Below, one piece after another: positions 24,776 through 38,420 of a stretch of DNA of 64,000 nucleotides. A program made the position numbers and the translations under genes. The notes under the pieces are model-generated. The model searched no databases and was not told where the DNA came from. It was given only the letters and a program-made list of their open reading frames with translations. This stretch comes from Neckera pumila (Eukaryota > Streptophyta > Bryopsida > Hypnales > Neckeraceae): the NCBI GenBank assembly GCA_963969595.1, contig OZ018409.1:46575282-46639281 (forward strand). The letters are read 5' to 3'. Position 1 is the stretch's first letter. Every line of letters begins with the position of its first letter.

Positions 24776-27700
24776 TAATGTTATCTCAAAGTCAAATTTT
24801 GAACAGGACAAGGAATTGTATACATAATTGCTCTTCTAATATGCTTTACTTAATTGCCATCCACAATGAATCCTTCTGTTCAAATTAAACTTCGATTAGC
24901 AAGTTCTTTGAGAATTTGGAGACTTAGCTACGGTTATTAAAAATTACTTACATTGTCCTTTAAAAAGTTAAATGTGACAAGCTTAGAACCTTAGATATTG
25001 TTTGTCATTATAGAAGGAAAAAATGAAGACCATCCTTACAAGCTTCAAATCTCCTCGTTGACGCTTCCTCTACATACATGTTGGAAGATGTTAGGTTTTT
25101 CACATTTGCTAATGTAAAATTGGCACTTACATAGAATTTTTTATCAATAGAGTTGAACCTTTGTCCGTTTGATTTTTTTGGATTTTAATTTATGAAATCA
25201 ATGAATAAATTCCTATTTACAGATGAAAAATTATGTTGCTATTGTTGACCAAGTTCTCTACTGGATATTGTGTACAATTATAGCAAATAATATGAATCTT
25301 TGGGCTGTCAGGTAATGGTAATTGTTTCAAGCTTCTGTTGCTACCCACTCAATCAATGATGTATCCATTCAATAGGTTTTAGTGGATTGTAATTAATACC
25401 GTGAAATTGCTTTAAATTTAATCAAAATTAAAAAATTAAAAAAAAATCTAAGAATGTAATTGAAATGTGGTTACTTCTCTATTCTCATTGAAAAAAGGCA
25501 ATTACTATGTCAATGGCGAAGAAAATAATTCACAAATTAGATTTGGCTAGCTAGTTAGGCCATCAATTTGAAGTTAATTTGAAGTTAGGATGTTATTTAG
25601 GTCACCCTTTCAGAGTCGAAGTTAAATGTGGGTTGGTGTACAATTTTGAAATATTTTCAATTTTTTTTCCTACAAGACAAATTAAATTTGCGGTGAGTAT
25701 TATTTTACATGTATCCTCCATGAAAATCCATGGTTCCTATAGTTGTACCTTTCTTTCTTCAAAAACAAAAATATATAAATTTAGACCAATTGGATAATCA
25801 CAAATATATAGTTTTTTGGTATTTTCAGTTTTTACATTGTTAATGAATTTCCATCCGTGACAAATGTCAAGGTCCAAATTAATAATTAATTCATTATTAT
25901 TTCATAAAGAATTATAAATGGAGATAAAAAAAAATTAAAGTTAAAATTATTATTTTGATACTATTAATAATGAATTACATTTTATAGATGGTGTGATTAT
26001 GCTAATAGACGCTGATTGTTCCGGTCACAGAACAAAGTAGGCAATGTTTTCAGTGCCATCAAAAACATTTGTTGAGCTTATAGTAGATAGTATGAACTTC
26101 TATGGAACATGTTTTTATAGCCCTTTACTCTATGATGTAATTGAATGTTGTTCAAGGAAGGAATCTTTAAGAATTGATTAGAATTGATAATGAAAATGCA
26201 TTTGCAAAGTTCCCGATTACTTTTAGAGAGAAAAATGAAGAGTTGCATCCTGATTGCATTGAAGCAATAAAATTTAGATTGATTGTGGAAGCCTCCTCGA
26301 CTACTCACGTAGTAGAAAAGAGATATGCATGTAAATATTGTATACACTTGCTTATGAGGATATTTTCATGGCTATCTAGAAGTGCAATCCTTAAAATTAA
26401 ATTATCCCATATTATTCAAATAATATGTTCTTATATGATGTATTAGAACCTATGTTGTTTTCATAAATTTATAATTTGTTGATCCATAGAAATTTGAGCA
26501 CAGTCCTTTTTGTCTTACATGATTTTATATTTTTAACTAGTGCCCCCAATATAAATTATAGGATTCAATTTTAGGACAAGTGGTATCCACTGAAAGTGAT
26601 ATTACTTTGTTCAAGGATCATAAAATTGAAGGTCTTTGAAGAATGTATTGGATGTTTAGAAATCTTATTACACAACTGAAATTATTGCCAAGAATTATTA
26701 TTGAATGTGTTATGATCAAAGGCATTGCCCTAGTTCAAGTAACTAATGATGCAATTGTTTATGTGAAGTAGGTTGGGAAAAAAAGCATTTGATGGAGCTT
26801 TACATGAAGGTTTTCTGCAAAACTGAGCTAGGTAAGGCTCCTTCACTAGTTTAGAAATCGAAACCTCAATTTTCATTTTAATCCCTTGTAGATGCAAAAG
26901 ATAAAGGAATGATCAAAAATTTAGCTTGTAGTCCATTTATAGGAAATCGCTGTAATGTTCAAGACAACAATTGGCAAGTGGAGTAGACTATGATTATTAA
27001 TGGACATGACCTTGATACAATGAGTTTCTTGATGAATTAGTAAGCACATTTGCAACTTTGTACATAATAAAAGATCAGAAGTAGTAGATGTAAATACATT
27101 TTTAGCAATTCATGTCTTCTTCACAGAATGTCATTTGACTATTATTTATGAAATTGACAATGATCAAAAATATTTTAGAATTGTTTAGGCATAATTTCAG
27201 CACCACATGTGACGTGTTTCTGAGGGTTGTTTGAAGACTACCATGCCTCATTTTGTACTATGAATTTTGTGCCTCTCAAATGTCTCTTGCCATTTACATT
27301 GGTCATTTTTAATTGAACGCTCCAAGAGTTGAGTGGTGTCTTTGTCTTTTGGAGAAGTGGACTTCAGGTGTTTGGAAATTAAAAGCAGTTTTTTCTGTGA
27401 AGGTAAATGAGTGGACCTTTCACTTCTCAGCAAGGAGACTTCAAAGAAAATTGAGGGATAAAAGTTTGAAGTACATATGGCTGTGAGAGGTAGCTCAACT
27501 GATTAAGAGGACGCAGATCTTAGGAACTAAGTGTGGAAGCTTTGAAATCAAGAAGAAGAAAAGCGTTTGGATCAGGTATTACTTGGAATTTACTGTTCAT
27601 CCTTACCAGTTTTTGAAGTGAGAATTCCATTGTTAAATTATAGAGGTCTATAGCAGTGGTATTTAATTTGAAAAACAAGCTTGTAATGAGCGATATATAG

Positions 27701-29553
27701 CACCAACAATTCAATAGTCCAATAGGATGTTGTTTTAAAATTCTTGGAGAATTATTTTGGAAATGACGTCTATGAAAGGAACGTCGTGGAATATGCTACA
27801 ACAGGACAGTAGAATAAGCATTGTTCAATACTTTTTAGAGAATTGTGATTTCCCCCTAAACGTCCATTGTTTTCATTTGCTTTGTTTTAGAGTCAACTAT
27901 TTCTGGAAAGCCCTAATGATGGTAAAGTGCATATGAAATAAAAACACCAAACATGTCAACCTTGTCTGATTTGCCTTACATAATTGAAGTATTTACATAA
28001 CGGCCGGGTCCTTCATATAAATACCATTGGAACTAGTTTTAATGTGTTATTAAAATGAAGTATGTTGGATTAGTGGATTGAGGTATTTGCTTATAAGAAG
28101 GAACGACATGTATAACAGCATAATAGTACAAAGGTGTAGGTCTCTATATAGAAAATGGTGTCATTGAATCTTAAAAAATAATAGAAATGAAGTTGATTGT
28201 GTAGATATTTCAGGTTTTCGAAGAGAAATCCATTTTGTTGTTACACAATCCTATGATTGAATTGCCATTTCAATTGTATTGTTGAGAATTGAAGTTCGTT
28301 CATTGCTTTACATATGTAATTGTTGAATGTTTTGCTTCACTAATAGAAGACGAAGTATAAGTGTTTTTTAAAATACCTCAACGTATAAAGGTTTGAGCAT
28401 GAGTTAGGGAAATCATTATAACTTTTTTCCTGAACGTTGTTTTATTAGTTTCGAGAAGTTGCTTTTCTTGGAACTTGAGAGTACTTGATAGTGGATGTAG
28501 AATAAAATATTTTGAGTATTGGAGAAGGTAGTATTGAGACTCTTTCCATAAATGTTGAAACAAAAGGATTAGATTTTTCTTGGACAAACAATTGTTGTGT
28601 GGAGGTATGTATGAGTGAGAGCAAAAATCTTAATTGTTTGCAATGAAGATTGGAAGACTGAATAAAAGAATAGGAATTTGAGTAGTGGCATGGTTATAGT
28701 TTATGAACTATAGTGTGTAGAACTTCATATTATACAAAACATATGAATTTGAATGTGGAGATTATTTATGTTTTTATTCAATTATAAAATTGATGTTATG
28801 GTTGATTTTGAAATTTGAAGTATATATAAGTAATAATGTTGGGTGCATCACATAGCAAAACAGTTTTTGCAACATCACTTAGAATCTTAGATTTTTTACC
28901 ATTGAATGCAAGACATGTATAGTATATTGAGAGCATGGAACATATGTCACAATTTGCAAAGTCTGTAAGTGAAGAAGTACACATCTTTTTATTTTTGTAT
29001 TAGTTCAATGGCATTACTAATTTTACTCAAGCGTTGCTCTGTGATTCTATAGAAGTTAATTTTTACTTTGCCTTTTGCTTTAGTGCTTGCTTTTACTTTA
29101 TCATATAGGCTTAAAAACAATAAACAAAGATAACAATGAGGATATTTACATATAACTATATTGAAAGGTGTTAATTATGTCTCTCAACATATTAGTTGTA
29201 GTATAGATTGAAGATTGTGGATTCATTGTGAATGTCACAAGAAGTAGTAGGATTATATTATTTACATGCAGCACGAGTTCTTCAAAAAACAGAGTATATT
29301 TTGGTACTGTGATTGGAGCGGGTGAAAGAAGTAAGAGGTAGTAGACATTATTTTTTTTAAAAACCTTCATGAATCGTAATAACATGTAAAGATAGTGTGT
29401 TTCTTTTGAATGACTGAAATCTTCACAGTAATACTATCATGTGTGAAAGAACCATTAGAGTAACAGTCTTGAATTCATTGATGTGCTTGTTACAACTGTT
29501 ATAGTCATTCCAAATTAATGAACGGTACGTGGATTTTTCATTGCTAAGGCATC
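24776..29553. other. Long AT-rich intergenic stretch with possible decayed coding remnants
   Basis: No intact gene. Between about 26600 and 27950 the plus strand shows broken protein-like runs in shifting frames (for example KHLMELYMKVFCKT and NGHDLDTMSFL), interrupted by many stops. This may be a very old mobile-element gene, but it could not be named. A SINE-like or tRNA-like remnant lies near 27483. Confidence 0.3.
27483..27550 (+). repeat. SINE-like or decayed tRNA with Pol III boxes
   Basis: AGGTAGCTCAACTGATTAAG near 27489 fits a tRNA A-box region (consensus TRGCNNAGYNGG, one mismatch). GCTTTGAAATC near 27539 sits where a B-box (GGTTCGANNCC) would be, but with several substitutions. In between, GAGGACGCAGATCTTAGGAAC resembles the anticodon region of tRNA-derived plant SINEs. 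There is no clear A-rich tail or flanking duplication. Confidence 0.4.
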
Positions 29554-32500
29554 ATGGCACCGAGGGTGCATTCGACTTGGTTGAAGCATGGATGGTGGAT
29601 CGTAGCAAACGGTTATGAGAAACCGACTCTATGGATTACGGAGTTTCCAATGGAAGCAGATCAATTTTGGACTACTCTAGCTACCTCACGTGGAGTCATT
29701 GAGCGCTTCACAGGCACCGCTGAAGGAGGAATGATAGTGTCTGATACCAACATCGAATTGATATTGGAGAGGTATAAATTGAGGAAGAAGCTACTTCTAA
29801 CACCGGTTCCAGCGGAACTCCTTCTTGTTAACTCTCCTATGAGCGGTTTGAGGGCTTTAGCAAAATTCTGGATGACTATGCCAGAAGACGTGAAGGTTCA
29901 AAGAGAAGTTCGTGTTCAAAAATTCAAAGAATTCACCCCGGAACAAGCTTTGCAAGCACGGATTAGGTATAGGACTATGAGCGCATATGAAGAACTCCGA
30001 AATACTAATCTTGCTGCTGCCAAAGCAAGAGTTCCTCCTCCCGAACCAAAAGACACGGATGAAACGTACCGGCTTCTTGCAGTTCCTTTACAGGCCAATT
30101 GAATTCCAGTGTCTGAACGGAGTTGGAAGCGTGCTGCGGGCGAAAGAGAGAATGTGGAGGATGCGGATGCAGGGGATGCATCTGAAAGGCAAAGAACACA
30201 TCGTCAACGTCTTCTATCTACATCAATAGATGATTTAGGTGAACCTATGGCTGAGAGTGAACCTCAACAACATGAGGAGGGTACAGTACAACAGAGTGCA
30301 CCAAACATGCCACCATCAGAAAATGTGGAGGTGGAAAGGGAATCAAATGAACCTCTGAACAGTGCATCTGAAAATGTTGTACTAGATGAACAGGTCCTTC
30401 CCTCGGAAGTTCAAACTGCAGATGTAATTGGAGCTCCAACAACAATCACGGAAGTGAGATCTGGGTCAAGGGCTCCAAGAGTTGGCTCTGGGAGCTGTAT
30501 ATATTGATCAGAAGTTGCTATGTCTAGAGGGAACGCTTCAACATCTACTAGAGGTAGAGGACGTGGTGTTGGTAGTAAACGTATTGGCAGTAGAGGACGT
30601 GGTGAAACTGTAGCCGGAATGGAGGACGCTGCCGGAGAACCAAGAGGATGTGGTGCTGGTAGAGGACGTGGTATTGGTGGAGGACGTGGTATTGGTGGAG
30701 GACGTGGTAGATCTATAGCTGGTGTGGAGAACATTGCCGAAGAACAAACAGGATGTCGCACATCAGAAATGGGGACAGAAGAAGAGCAAAGGATGCAAAC
30801 TCGCAATGCTGTCCAAAGACATCGTCAAAGAGCAGCCTCGCAAGGACCCCCGCTACAAGGCAATGACGGCGAAGATACTATTGATGAAGATGAATCTTCA
30901 GAGGGGGAGCCGGAAGGGGAGCCAGAGCAAGAACCTGCAAGTGTATTGGGGAGAGGACATGCAAAATCAATAGTGACTTTTCCAACAGAGGCGCAATATA
31001 AGGATGGGGACATATGGAGACATGATGTAGTATTCAATGCAAATATAAATAGCATCAGGAATGTAGCAAATGCAGAGACGAATCACAGAGTGCTTATGGA
31101 TTGGCGAGTCAATGAAATATACGAGCGTCTGAAAGGATTGGATGCTGATGGAGTGAGTACAATTACACTTCGTCCCATTGCATTTTTATACGAGAATACC
31201 AATGAGAAGGGAGAGAAAGAGTTGGTGGAGATTGCTTTCAGTCAAGAAGGTGCTGTCCGGGAATTTGAATTTGCATTTGCGAAACACAATCCTGAGAATG
31301 TAAAGGACCCATCACTTTCCATTAGTACGGTGAAGACTCAATGGCTGCAATGAAATATTGTGTGGGAGCCAGTGGATGGGCAACATATCGTAGCCGCATG
31401 TAAACGAGCTCAAGGAGAGAACGAAGAGGGCAAGATGTCTAATGAGGAGTACAAGAAGCGGTTTGCAAGGCGGAAAATGAAGTTTGTGGTATATAATAAT
31501 CCACAATTTTACATTGAAGCTTCGGTCAGAATAAATGCGAGGGAGTTTGACCAGAAGTTCTTCAGCACGTATTACAAAAATATCATAAAGCTATGAGACA
31601 TCTGGAAAGCTTGTGGGAGTCTTAGTGCGGTTTTATGAATTGATGACGAGCACAGAACGAAGGCATTGACAATGGCAGCGAGTGCATTGCACTTGAGCCA
31701 AGATTTACCAAAGCATATGTCACTTAGGATGTTGTCGAAGAAAATGATCAACTACAAACAACATGCTTGGAACGAAGACGAAGAATCTTACAAGGGGATC
31801 TTAAAGGTGTGTAAAGATTATGAAGAAAGGAAGTTGTTTTTTAGCAAGAAGTCGGAGACCAAGTGGAAGAAGCTAGCAAGAGAACAAAATCTTGATGTCA
31901 CAACGGATGGAACCCCCCAAAGGAAGAGGATGGAGAAGACATGGTTTAGACCTTTGAGCAGAGTTTTGAAGGAGACTTACGTACGTATAGTGAAACGAAT
32001 GTGGTGAACGGGAAGCGCGGTGAACAAAATTACTACTTCAATAGTGCTGCTTCTGCGAATCCCCCAGTAGGTACTGTTGCGTATGCAGTGGATCGTTTGC
32101 AAAGGAAAGATGCGGTGAGGAATCAAATCCATTACTTGATGGTCAAAACAGGGGATGAGAATCCAGTATCGATGATGGAGTTTTTTGCCATAGATGCCAA
32201 CAAGTATGAAGATGAGCATGGAAGTCAGTTCAGCTTGATGGGGAAGATACTAAATCCTGAAACTAAGACGTTGTGGAGTTCACCTAATGTATCCACGGTT
32301 CAATCGCTGAATAGTCATGTGAATCTAATTCCAGCGTTTGTGAGGCAGCACTTTACAGATATCAAAGAGGGCCGCAAAGGATATACAGGCTATGGTCAGG
32401 ACGTTGAAGATGTGTCAAATGCGCGTTGGGATTGGCAAGTGAAGTTCTCTATTGTGCAGCACCAAGAGAGAGAAGCAGTACATCACGTGAGGTATAGGGA

Positions 32501-34074
32501 AGGGTTCTTCGAGGATGAATACGTTGAACTCGGTAAACCGTGTCTATGGATTTTTGATTGTAGACGTGGAGGTTCAGAAGGTGTGGACGCAACATGGTCC
32601 AATGATGACTACAACAAGGTTTTATAGCAACTTCAAAAGTGGATGTCTTCAATTTTACGATGGACTACCATATTTCTCTTTCCAGAAGGCACAGATTTTC
32701 ACGAAGCAATGAAATCAAAGTTGGTTTTTCTAGATAACTTGTACTGTATGCGAGGTTCGTGGATATTTCAACCGCAAACCGTTTCTTCTTATGTTCATGA
32801 TCTACGGCATGGTGCTCAAAGCGTGCGCAAAGTGCAACCCGTGGGGGACATCGCCATCATCATGCAATATCCTAGCGAGTCTGGATCTAAGGACAACCTT
32901 CCAAGAAACACAGACTATTTGAATGTGATGTTTCAGGACTCTTGGAATATAGAAGTGATGCCGCGAGCGGAGGACAAGCTTGAGAGAACATCAATGGAGT
33001 TGAAGAGGATGGTGCACATGTATCTGCCACCTAATTGGGGACTAGTGACGTTGGGGATCACAATGGCTGTGCTAGGGATTTTAGAGACAGGTTTTATTGG
33101 CAGTGACATTATCATCATGGAAGGCGGAACAGCTCATACACAATATGTGTACAATGCATTGCAGCGGATGTACGGAGATAAAATGGTGATGGTAAACAGT
33201 ACGAGCACGACAGCTGAGCGCAAGTCCTCGCAAATATTGTCGCCTGGTCCTAGCCCTTCCGAAGCAAATGCAAGTATACCCTGTGGTAGGCTTGAAAGAG
33301 TAGTGCAATCATCAAGTGACTCGCCAGGTAGAGAAGAAAGAGTTGAAGTGCGTGAACGGGAGAAGCGGAAGGGGAAAGTGATTGCCGTTGATTCTGGAGC
33401 TTCATCAACGATGCTAGTAATTCAGATCGAACACACACAGATGACCTACCTAGTGGTGGCCAAAGCTTGGGCTCAAGAGACACAGATGTTGAAAGCGACG
33501 CCTGCAGAGACTTAGCTGATATCATGGAAGTGGAAGCGGACCCTACATATGCGCTTAGAGAGAATGCTGATGATTTGGAGAATGAAGAAATAGAAGGTGT
33601 TGAAACGGACATGGGGGAAATTGCTGGTGATTTGGAGAACGAAGAAGTAGAAGGTGTTGAAACAGACGTGGGGAAAATTGAAGGTACACCTGCCAGAACA
33701 AAATCCTTGTCAACGTTGTCACCATACAACTTTTTGAATTCAGAGCCGTTACTTTTAGGCAAGGACGGGTATTTTATGATAGGGAGAACGTACAACATGT
33801 TCATCATGGTAATCATGAGGGACCTCACACATATGAGCGGGTGAGTTCTATCTTAGAAGCACCTACTCTATCGCCGACTTTATCAGAGGGAGTGTCATCG
33901 CCCATTGCAAGCGCTATGGTGGATAGGGCATTGCAATACGCCTCTCCCCCTCCACTGAGTCCAATTGGCGGACCAAGTGTAAATGAAGAAACAGAGACAG
34001 TTCCTGGAGGAGAAGCGGAAGACTTGACACAGTCATCACCACGCGTGTTGGAGACACCAGATGAAGCAGTGTAG
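29554..34074 (+). pseudogene. Decayed intronless gene: ParB-like plus permuted DNA methyltransferase-like domains
   Basis: About 1,500 codons are readable if seven stops and three frameshifts are ignored. Order: unknown N-terminal domain (29554-30102, starts MAPRVHSTWLKHGWW); low-complexity acidic linker (to 30507); Arg-Gly repeats (30520-30720); a domain with PVDGQHIVAACK (from 31369), resembling the ParB/Srx signature; a Lys/Glu-rich segment (31666-31900); a domain at 32001-33215; an acidic tail to 34074. In the last domain, a strand ending FDCRRGG (about 32553) precedes a GxG-like strand, PPNWGLVTLGITMAVLG then FIGSD (33028-33108). That order fits beta-class (permuted) N4/N6 DNA methyltransferases, but the catalytic D/N-PP-Y/W is missing. 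Stops: TGA at 30100, 30505, 31351, 31594, 31636; TAG near 31947 and at 32625. Frameshifts: near 31913-31918 (C run), 33400 and 33780. Probably a mobile-element or expanded-family gene. Confidence 0.6.
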
Positions 34075-34610
34075 TAATTGGAGGTCATTGTGGTACATGT
34101 GACGTATCTTTAGGATGTGTAGAAGTTTGGTTTTAGGGTGTGTTTGTTTTGAAAGTGTGGGAGATGTTGGAGTGGATTTTGTATGTGTTGTGTGAATGAG
34201 ATCTCTGAAATGAGAGGGTATTGGTCATGCCTTCAATATCATTTTGATTACCTAAATAAATTTTCCTATGATTAGTGTGATTTTCTGTTTTTCATGTGTT
34301 ATTGGCAAAAAAATGATATGATATGATTGTAATTGCAGTTCACTGTATTGAAAGATTAAAATGTAGAAACTAAAAAGGGAAATGAGATAAGACAAACATG
34401 TATTCTTTACTTGTTCAGCCTAAAAGTAATCTAGAAAACATCCCCATACAAAATCTGTATGCATAGGTGAAGCGCACAAACATTTCAAAAAAGCAAAGTA
34501 TTCTTAAAAAACTTGGGATACTCAACTTTTCAAAAAAAACGTTTTTAATGAATAGTAATGCATACGGTCAATGCACTTGGTTAAGTGCAAAAATGTCTAA
34601 TTCTGTGTTA
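34075..34610. other. Intergenic, no feature seen
   Basis: AT-rich DNA following the pseudogene. No element terminus, poly-A tail or gene was recognised. Confidence 0.35.
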
Positions 34611-34980
34611 AGGTAGAAACACCCAATAGCATCCCTGTATCTAATTTTTGTTCCTAGATGTCTGTCTTTCAACTTTTATTCAATGGAATGGTCTTTGACA
34701 TGTGTCATAAAGTTTTCTCCTCTCTTCACTCCGATTGGATAAGTGCTGAATTTGTTAAAATTCAGCTTTCAGTCCACCGACAGGACAATTTTAGTGGTCT
34801 AGGGGACTGCAACTTTGAAAATTCATAGAAAATACATGCTAGGTCCGAAAAAATCTTTTTTTTTTTTTTGGAATATTCATGATTTTCTCTCACCTTTACC
34901 AAAAAATATTAATTTTTTTGAAATGGTGCCTCCAAGTATGCTAAATTCCTTATTTTGACGGTTTTGGGTGCTTCCACCTT
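34611..34980. mobile_element. 370 bp MITE with AGGTRGAARCACCCAA ends
   Basis: The left end AGGTAGAAACACCCAATA matches the inverted right end AGGTGGAAGCACCCAAAA with few mismatches. The flanks are TTA on the left and TAT on the right, so no clean target duplication. It holds no open frame. Confidence 0.55.
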
Positions 34981-36786
34981 ATGTAAGGCAAGAAAAACAA
35001 ATCTGCTATGCATACGGTAACTTACTTCTGCATGGTTGCATCGCACTTGTTTGACTATTACTGGCAAGTTTTAAGAGTAGAAAAGTGCAAATGAATCCTC
35101 TAGAAATATCAGTGTTCCGTAGACTATAGAAAATTCAACAAGTGTTATTAAATATGTATGATTTTCAAATTTGGTGTGCCTTTTTTGACTACTTGGGAAG
35201 TTGCAAAAGGAGCTTATAGCTTTCCAGAGCTGACGCAACAATAGAAAGAAGCCAACCCAAACGTGCACATAGACAGGAAAAGACTGCCATCCAACGTCAG
35301 ATATCCATCGTTACTGTAAAAGTTTGAATTTGCTCCAACTTAGAAGCAGCCAATTGAACGGAGGTGAACCAAAATTTACGAAAACAACGAACGCTAAGAC
35401 GTCCGTTTGCTCTGGAGAACTAAGCTACCACCCCAGACAGACTTTTAGAGCCAGCGTCCACCAAAGAGAGGAAGGAGGTTGAGCTACAGTAGCTGATAAG
35501 AAGGAGAGAAGAAGATTCGAGAGCTCGAATTGGGTCGAGGAAGGGCAACTGAAGGCTCAGTCCCCGACTGAGCTCTTGAAGCTTAACTTACAGTGCACCA
35601 TTTTGTTGGGACAGAGGCCTCGGTCGTTTCTTTACCGCGGTGAATTCTCAGGGTTTTAGGTTTTGTCTTCAACTCTTGAAGTGTGTAGAGGCTCTCAAGG
35701 GTGCCCTGGGTGGGTTATTGGTCCTCCTGCTTGAGGAAAGTTGGGGTGCCTTGGGCGCGCATCAGGGCTTTTTTCTTTGGCTTTCTGGTGCCAGAGTGCA
35801 CTAAAAAAAAATAATTTGGCTCAAAAATGGCATAAAACTGTAAAAAAAAATTGGATGAAATTGCTAGTTGTGGATGAAAATAGAATTATAGACATATGAT
35901 ATATACAAATGTGATACTTTCTATCCAATATGTGGATGATTGCTAAAATTTGGAGCACCACTTTAACATTTTATATTGCCACTTTGGCACTTTGTAAAAA
36001 ATGAAAAATAAAGTCCTGGTATGCATGCCACAATTTTTTAGTCTAGTGGTCTTACTTGATTTATGCACTCATGCTTCAAAAAAGGTGTTGGCATTTTCAA
36101 CAAGTTGTAGATTGCTAGATAAACCATTCTATAAATTGCTTGAAATTTTGATGATGCATTTCTTCACTTGCTCTCTATGCCACTCTCTTTAATTCCAATG
36201 TTTAATTGTTTAAATTCTACTTAGAAATTGCACTTAATTTAGGCTTTCTTCTTAAAGCCAACAACATTTACAATGTTAAGAAATAGAGTTTCATAGAACT
36301 AATAGAAGGGACACTATTGACATCCAATATTTTTTTGCTAGAGATTTGTAACTCATAGAAGACTAATACTAGAGATAAAGAAAACATCATCCGCACCAAC
36401 ACAATTTTCTCCAAGAAAAAAGGTTCCACCTTTGCTACATCGATACCAAGAAGTAAGGGAATAGGAAGAAAAAAAACCTTACACCCTAGAAATACACCCT
36501 CAAGACTCACATTGACAAAAATGCAAAAATGAACATAGAACCCTACCATTCAAAGCTTTAAAAGGAGTAAAATAATATCTCCTGTTCTGGTAGTTTATTA
36601 TGTTCAAAGTAGAAGATGACTCCTACTCTCACTTGTAGACTTCTAAGATTTGGATAGGACACACAACAAATGTATTAAATTGTGCACTTGTATTTTTTGA
36701 GGTATTTTTAAACCTCCAAAATGACCACTGTCCCCAAATGCACTCTTTAGGAATTTGGAAGGTTCTATACAACCACAATTAGTTTT
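34981..36786. other. Intergenic with a GC-richer, leader-like tract
   Basis: Positions 35340-35790 are GC-richer and resemble a plant 5' leader (purine-rich GAAGGAGAGAAGAAG, CAGGGTTTTAGG). No coding exon follows, since the sequence turns AT-rich at 35800. No gene is called. Confidence 0.35.
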
Positions 36787-37723
36787 TTAACCCCTGAAGG
36801 ACCAAACACCATTTTTTGGCAACATAGCAATTTGGGGCAGCTCACTATGAATGGAAATTATATTTTTTTTCTTTAAACTTTTCACACGAGATGTGCCGGA
36901 GGAGTAGCTTCAAGGCCCAACAAATTTCATAACTTTTGACTATAGGAATAAAAAGCTATCACATGATATGTAATTTTCTGCGTTCGGCAAGTAGCTCGGG
37001 CAATTCAAAAGAATTCTTTAAAAAACGCTATTTTGAAAATAAAATATTTGAAATTGGTTCTATAGATTTATGTATATATGGAAAGCTTTAATCATTCCCT
37101 TTGGATTAACAAGTCAAAAATTATGAGCAGTTTTAGTTTGAGGGTAGTTATGGAATCACTACTCTAAAATAAACTTTGAAGTCCTTTATCTAACTCGATT
37201 TTCAATATTTTTGAAAAAAAATTCATTGGATGTAAATTGTTTATTACAACATTACAACCGTTAGGATTGGCATTTTTCAATTCTATAATTAAATTCTTGA
37301 CAATTTAGTATTTTGAGTCATTCTCTACCTCTTCCTACTTACTATTTTTTTCCTACATGTTGTACAATTCCAAATGATTTGAAAATTTTCAAACATGTAG
37401 ACAACTTGCTTTGAAGAATGAATTCAAAGAGTAACTACCATTTTGTACGTTTATTCATACAAATGTGACCTTGTGAAGGGCAGCTACCTAGAATTTTGCA
37501 GTGACAAAATAAGTTTTTTTGTCAATTCAAATACTATTATCTTGCAATCCTCATGGTGGGAAATTCTGAAATTTTTTTGACATCTTTCTAAACCAGTGTA
37601 CTACAATTTCCTATGGTTATATATGTTCAAAAATGTTTTTTTTCTAAAATTTGGTACTTGTATTAGAAATGGCAGTTTTAGAGCAATTTGGGTGAAAACA
37701 TAGTAAAAGCATTTAGGGGTTAA
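36787..37723. mobile_element. TTAA-flanked non-autonomous element, family 2, best-preserved copy
   Basis: The ends are TTAACCCCTGAAGGACCAAA and GCATTTAGGGGTTAA. It is close to the elements at 5987-6846 and 60527-61467 over most of its length and in the same orientation. It codes for nothing recognisable. Confidence 0.8.
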
Positions 37724-37784
37724 ACTAAGGCTTTTGTTGTTGTACACAACCATTGATGATTGTATTGCAAGGAAGAAATATTGA

Positions 37785-37848
<64 letters not shown>

Positions 37849-37849
37849 T
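37785..37849. repeat. (ATT)n microsatellite, about 21 units
   Basis: An uninterrupted ATT/TTA run of about 64 bp. It gives poly-Leu or poly-Asn open frames on the two strands, which are not genes. Confidence 0.97.
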
Positions 37850-38397
37850 AAAAATCTAGCAGCGCAAACAAAGGAAGAGACAAATACACAAAAAATTATT
37901 TCATTCTTTTTAATTCCCCTTGCTGCCACCACCTCCAAGGATCAAATTTTCATATTTCAATCTAGATAAAACCTCTTTGATATAAATATTATTGACAAAA
38001 CAAAATAGAGTTGGATAATCAAATTCCATGAAAATCACCTATATGAGTAACTAAAGAAAAATCTGATAATGCATAATGTACATGAATCCTTTATTGAATT
38101 TTTAAAATTTTAAACCTTAAAAGCAAATCCTAAATTCATTGTCAATAGTTTGTAGGAAATTCCCCAAACTTCTTGGGTTGTTTGCGGCTCTGTCAAACCT
38201 GACCCGAGCATTAGAGAAAAATTCAGCCCCTTGGAGGGCCGTCCAAAGTTGACATGCCATGCTATTTTTTGCATGGCCTGTCAACTTTGAAAATGATCTT
38301 GGTGAGCAGTCACAGTCTTTGACTACTTGCCGGAGCAATCAATTTTTGCAGAGTTTTTTATTTTTTATTTTATTTTATTTTATAATGTTTTTTAAAG

Positions 38398-38420
38398 ATT
38401 ATTATTATTATTATTATTAT
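38398..38420. repeat. (ATT)n microsatellite, short
   Basis: About seven ATT units following a (TTTTA)n low-complexity tract. Confidence 0.9.

Noticed and set aside
37720..37969. Open frames coding poly-Leu and poly-Asn
   Set aside because: They are translations of the ATT microsatellite on the two strands.
38250..38293. 19 bp stem with 7 bp loop as a microRNA precursor
   Set aside because: The loop and total length are too small for a plant microRNA precursor, and the inverted repeat is not part of a longer stem.
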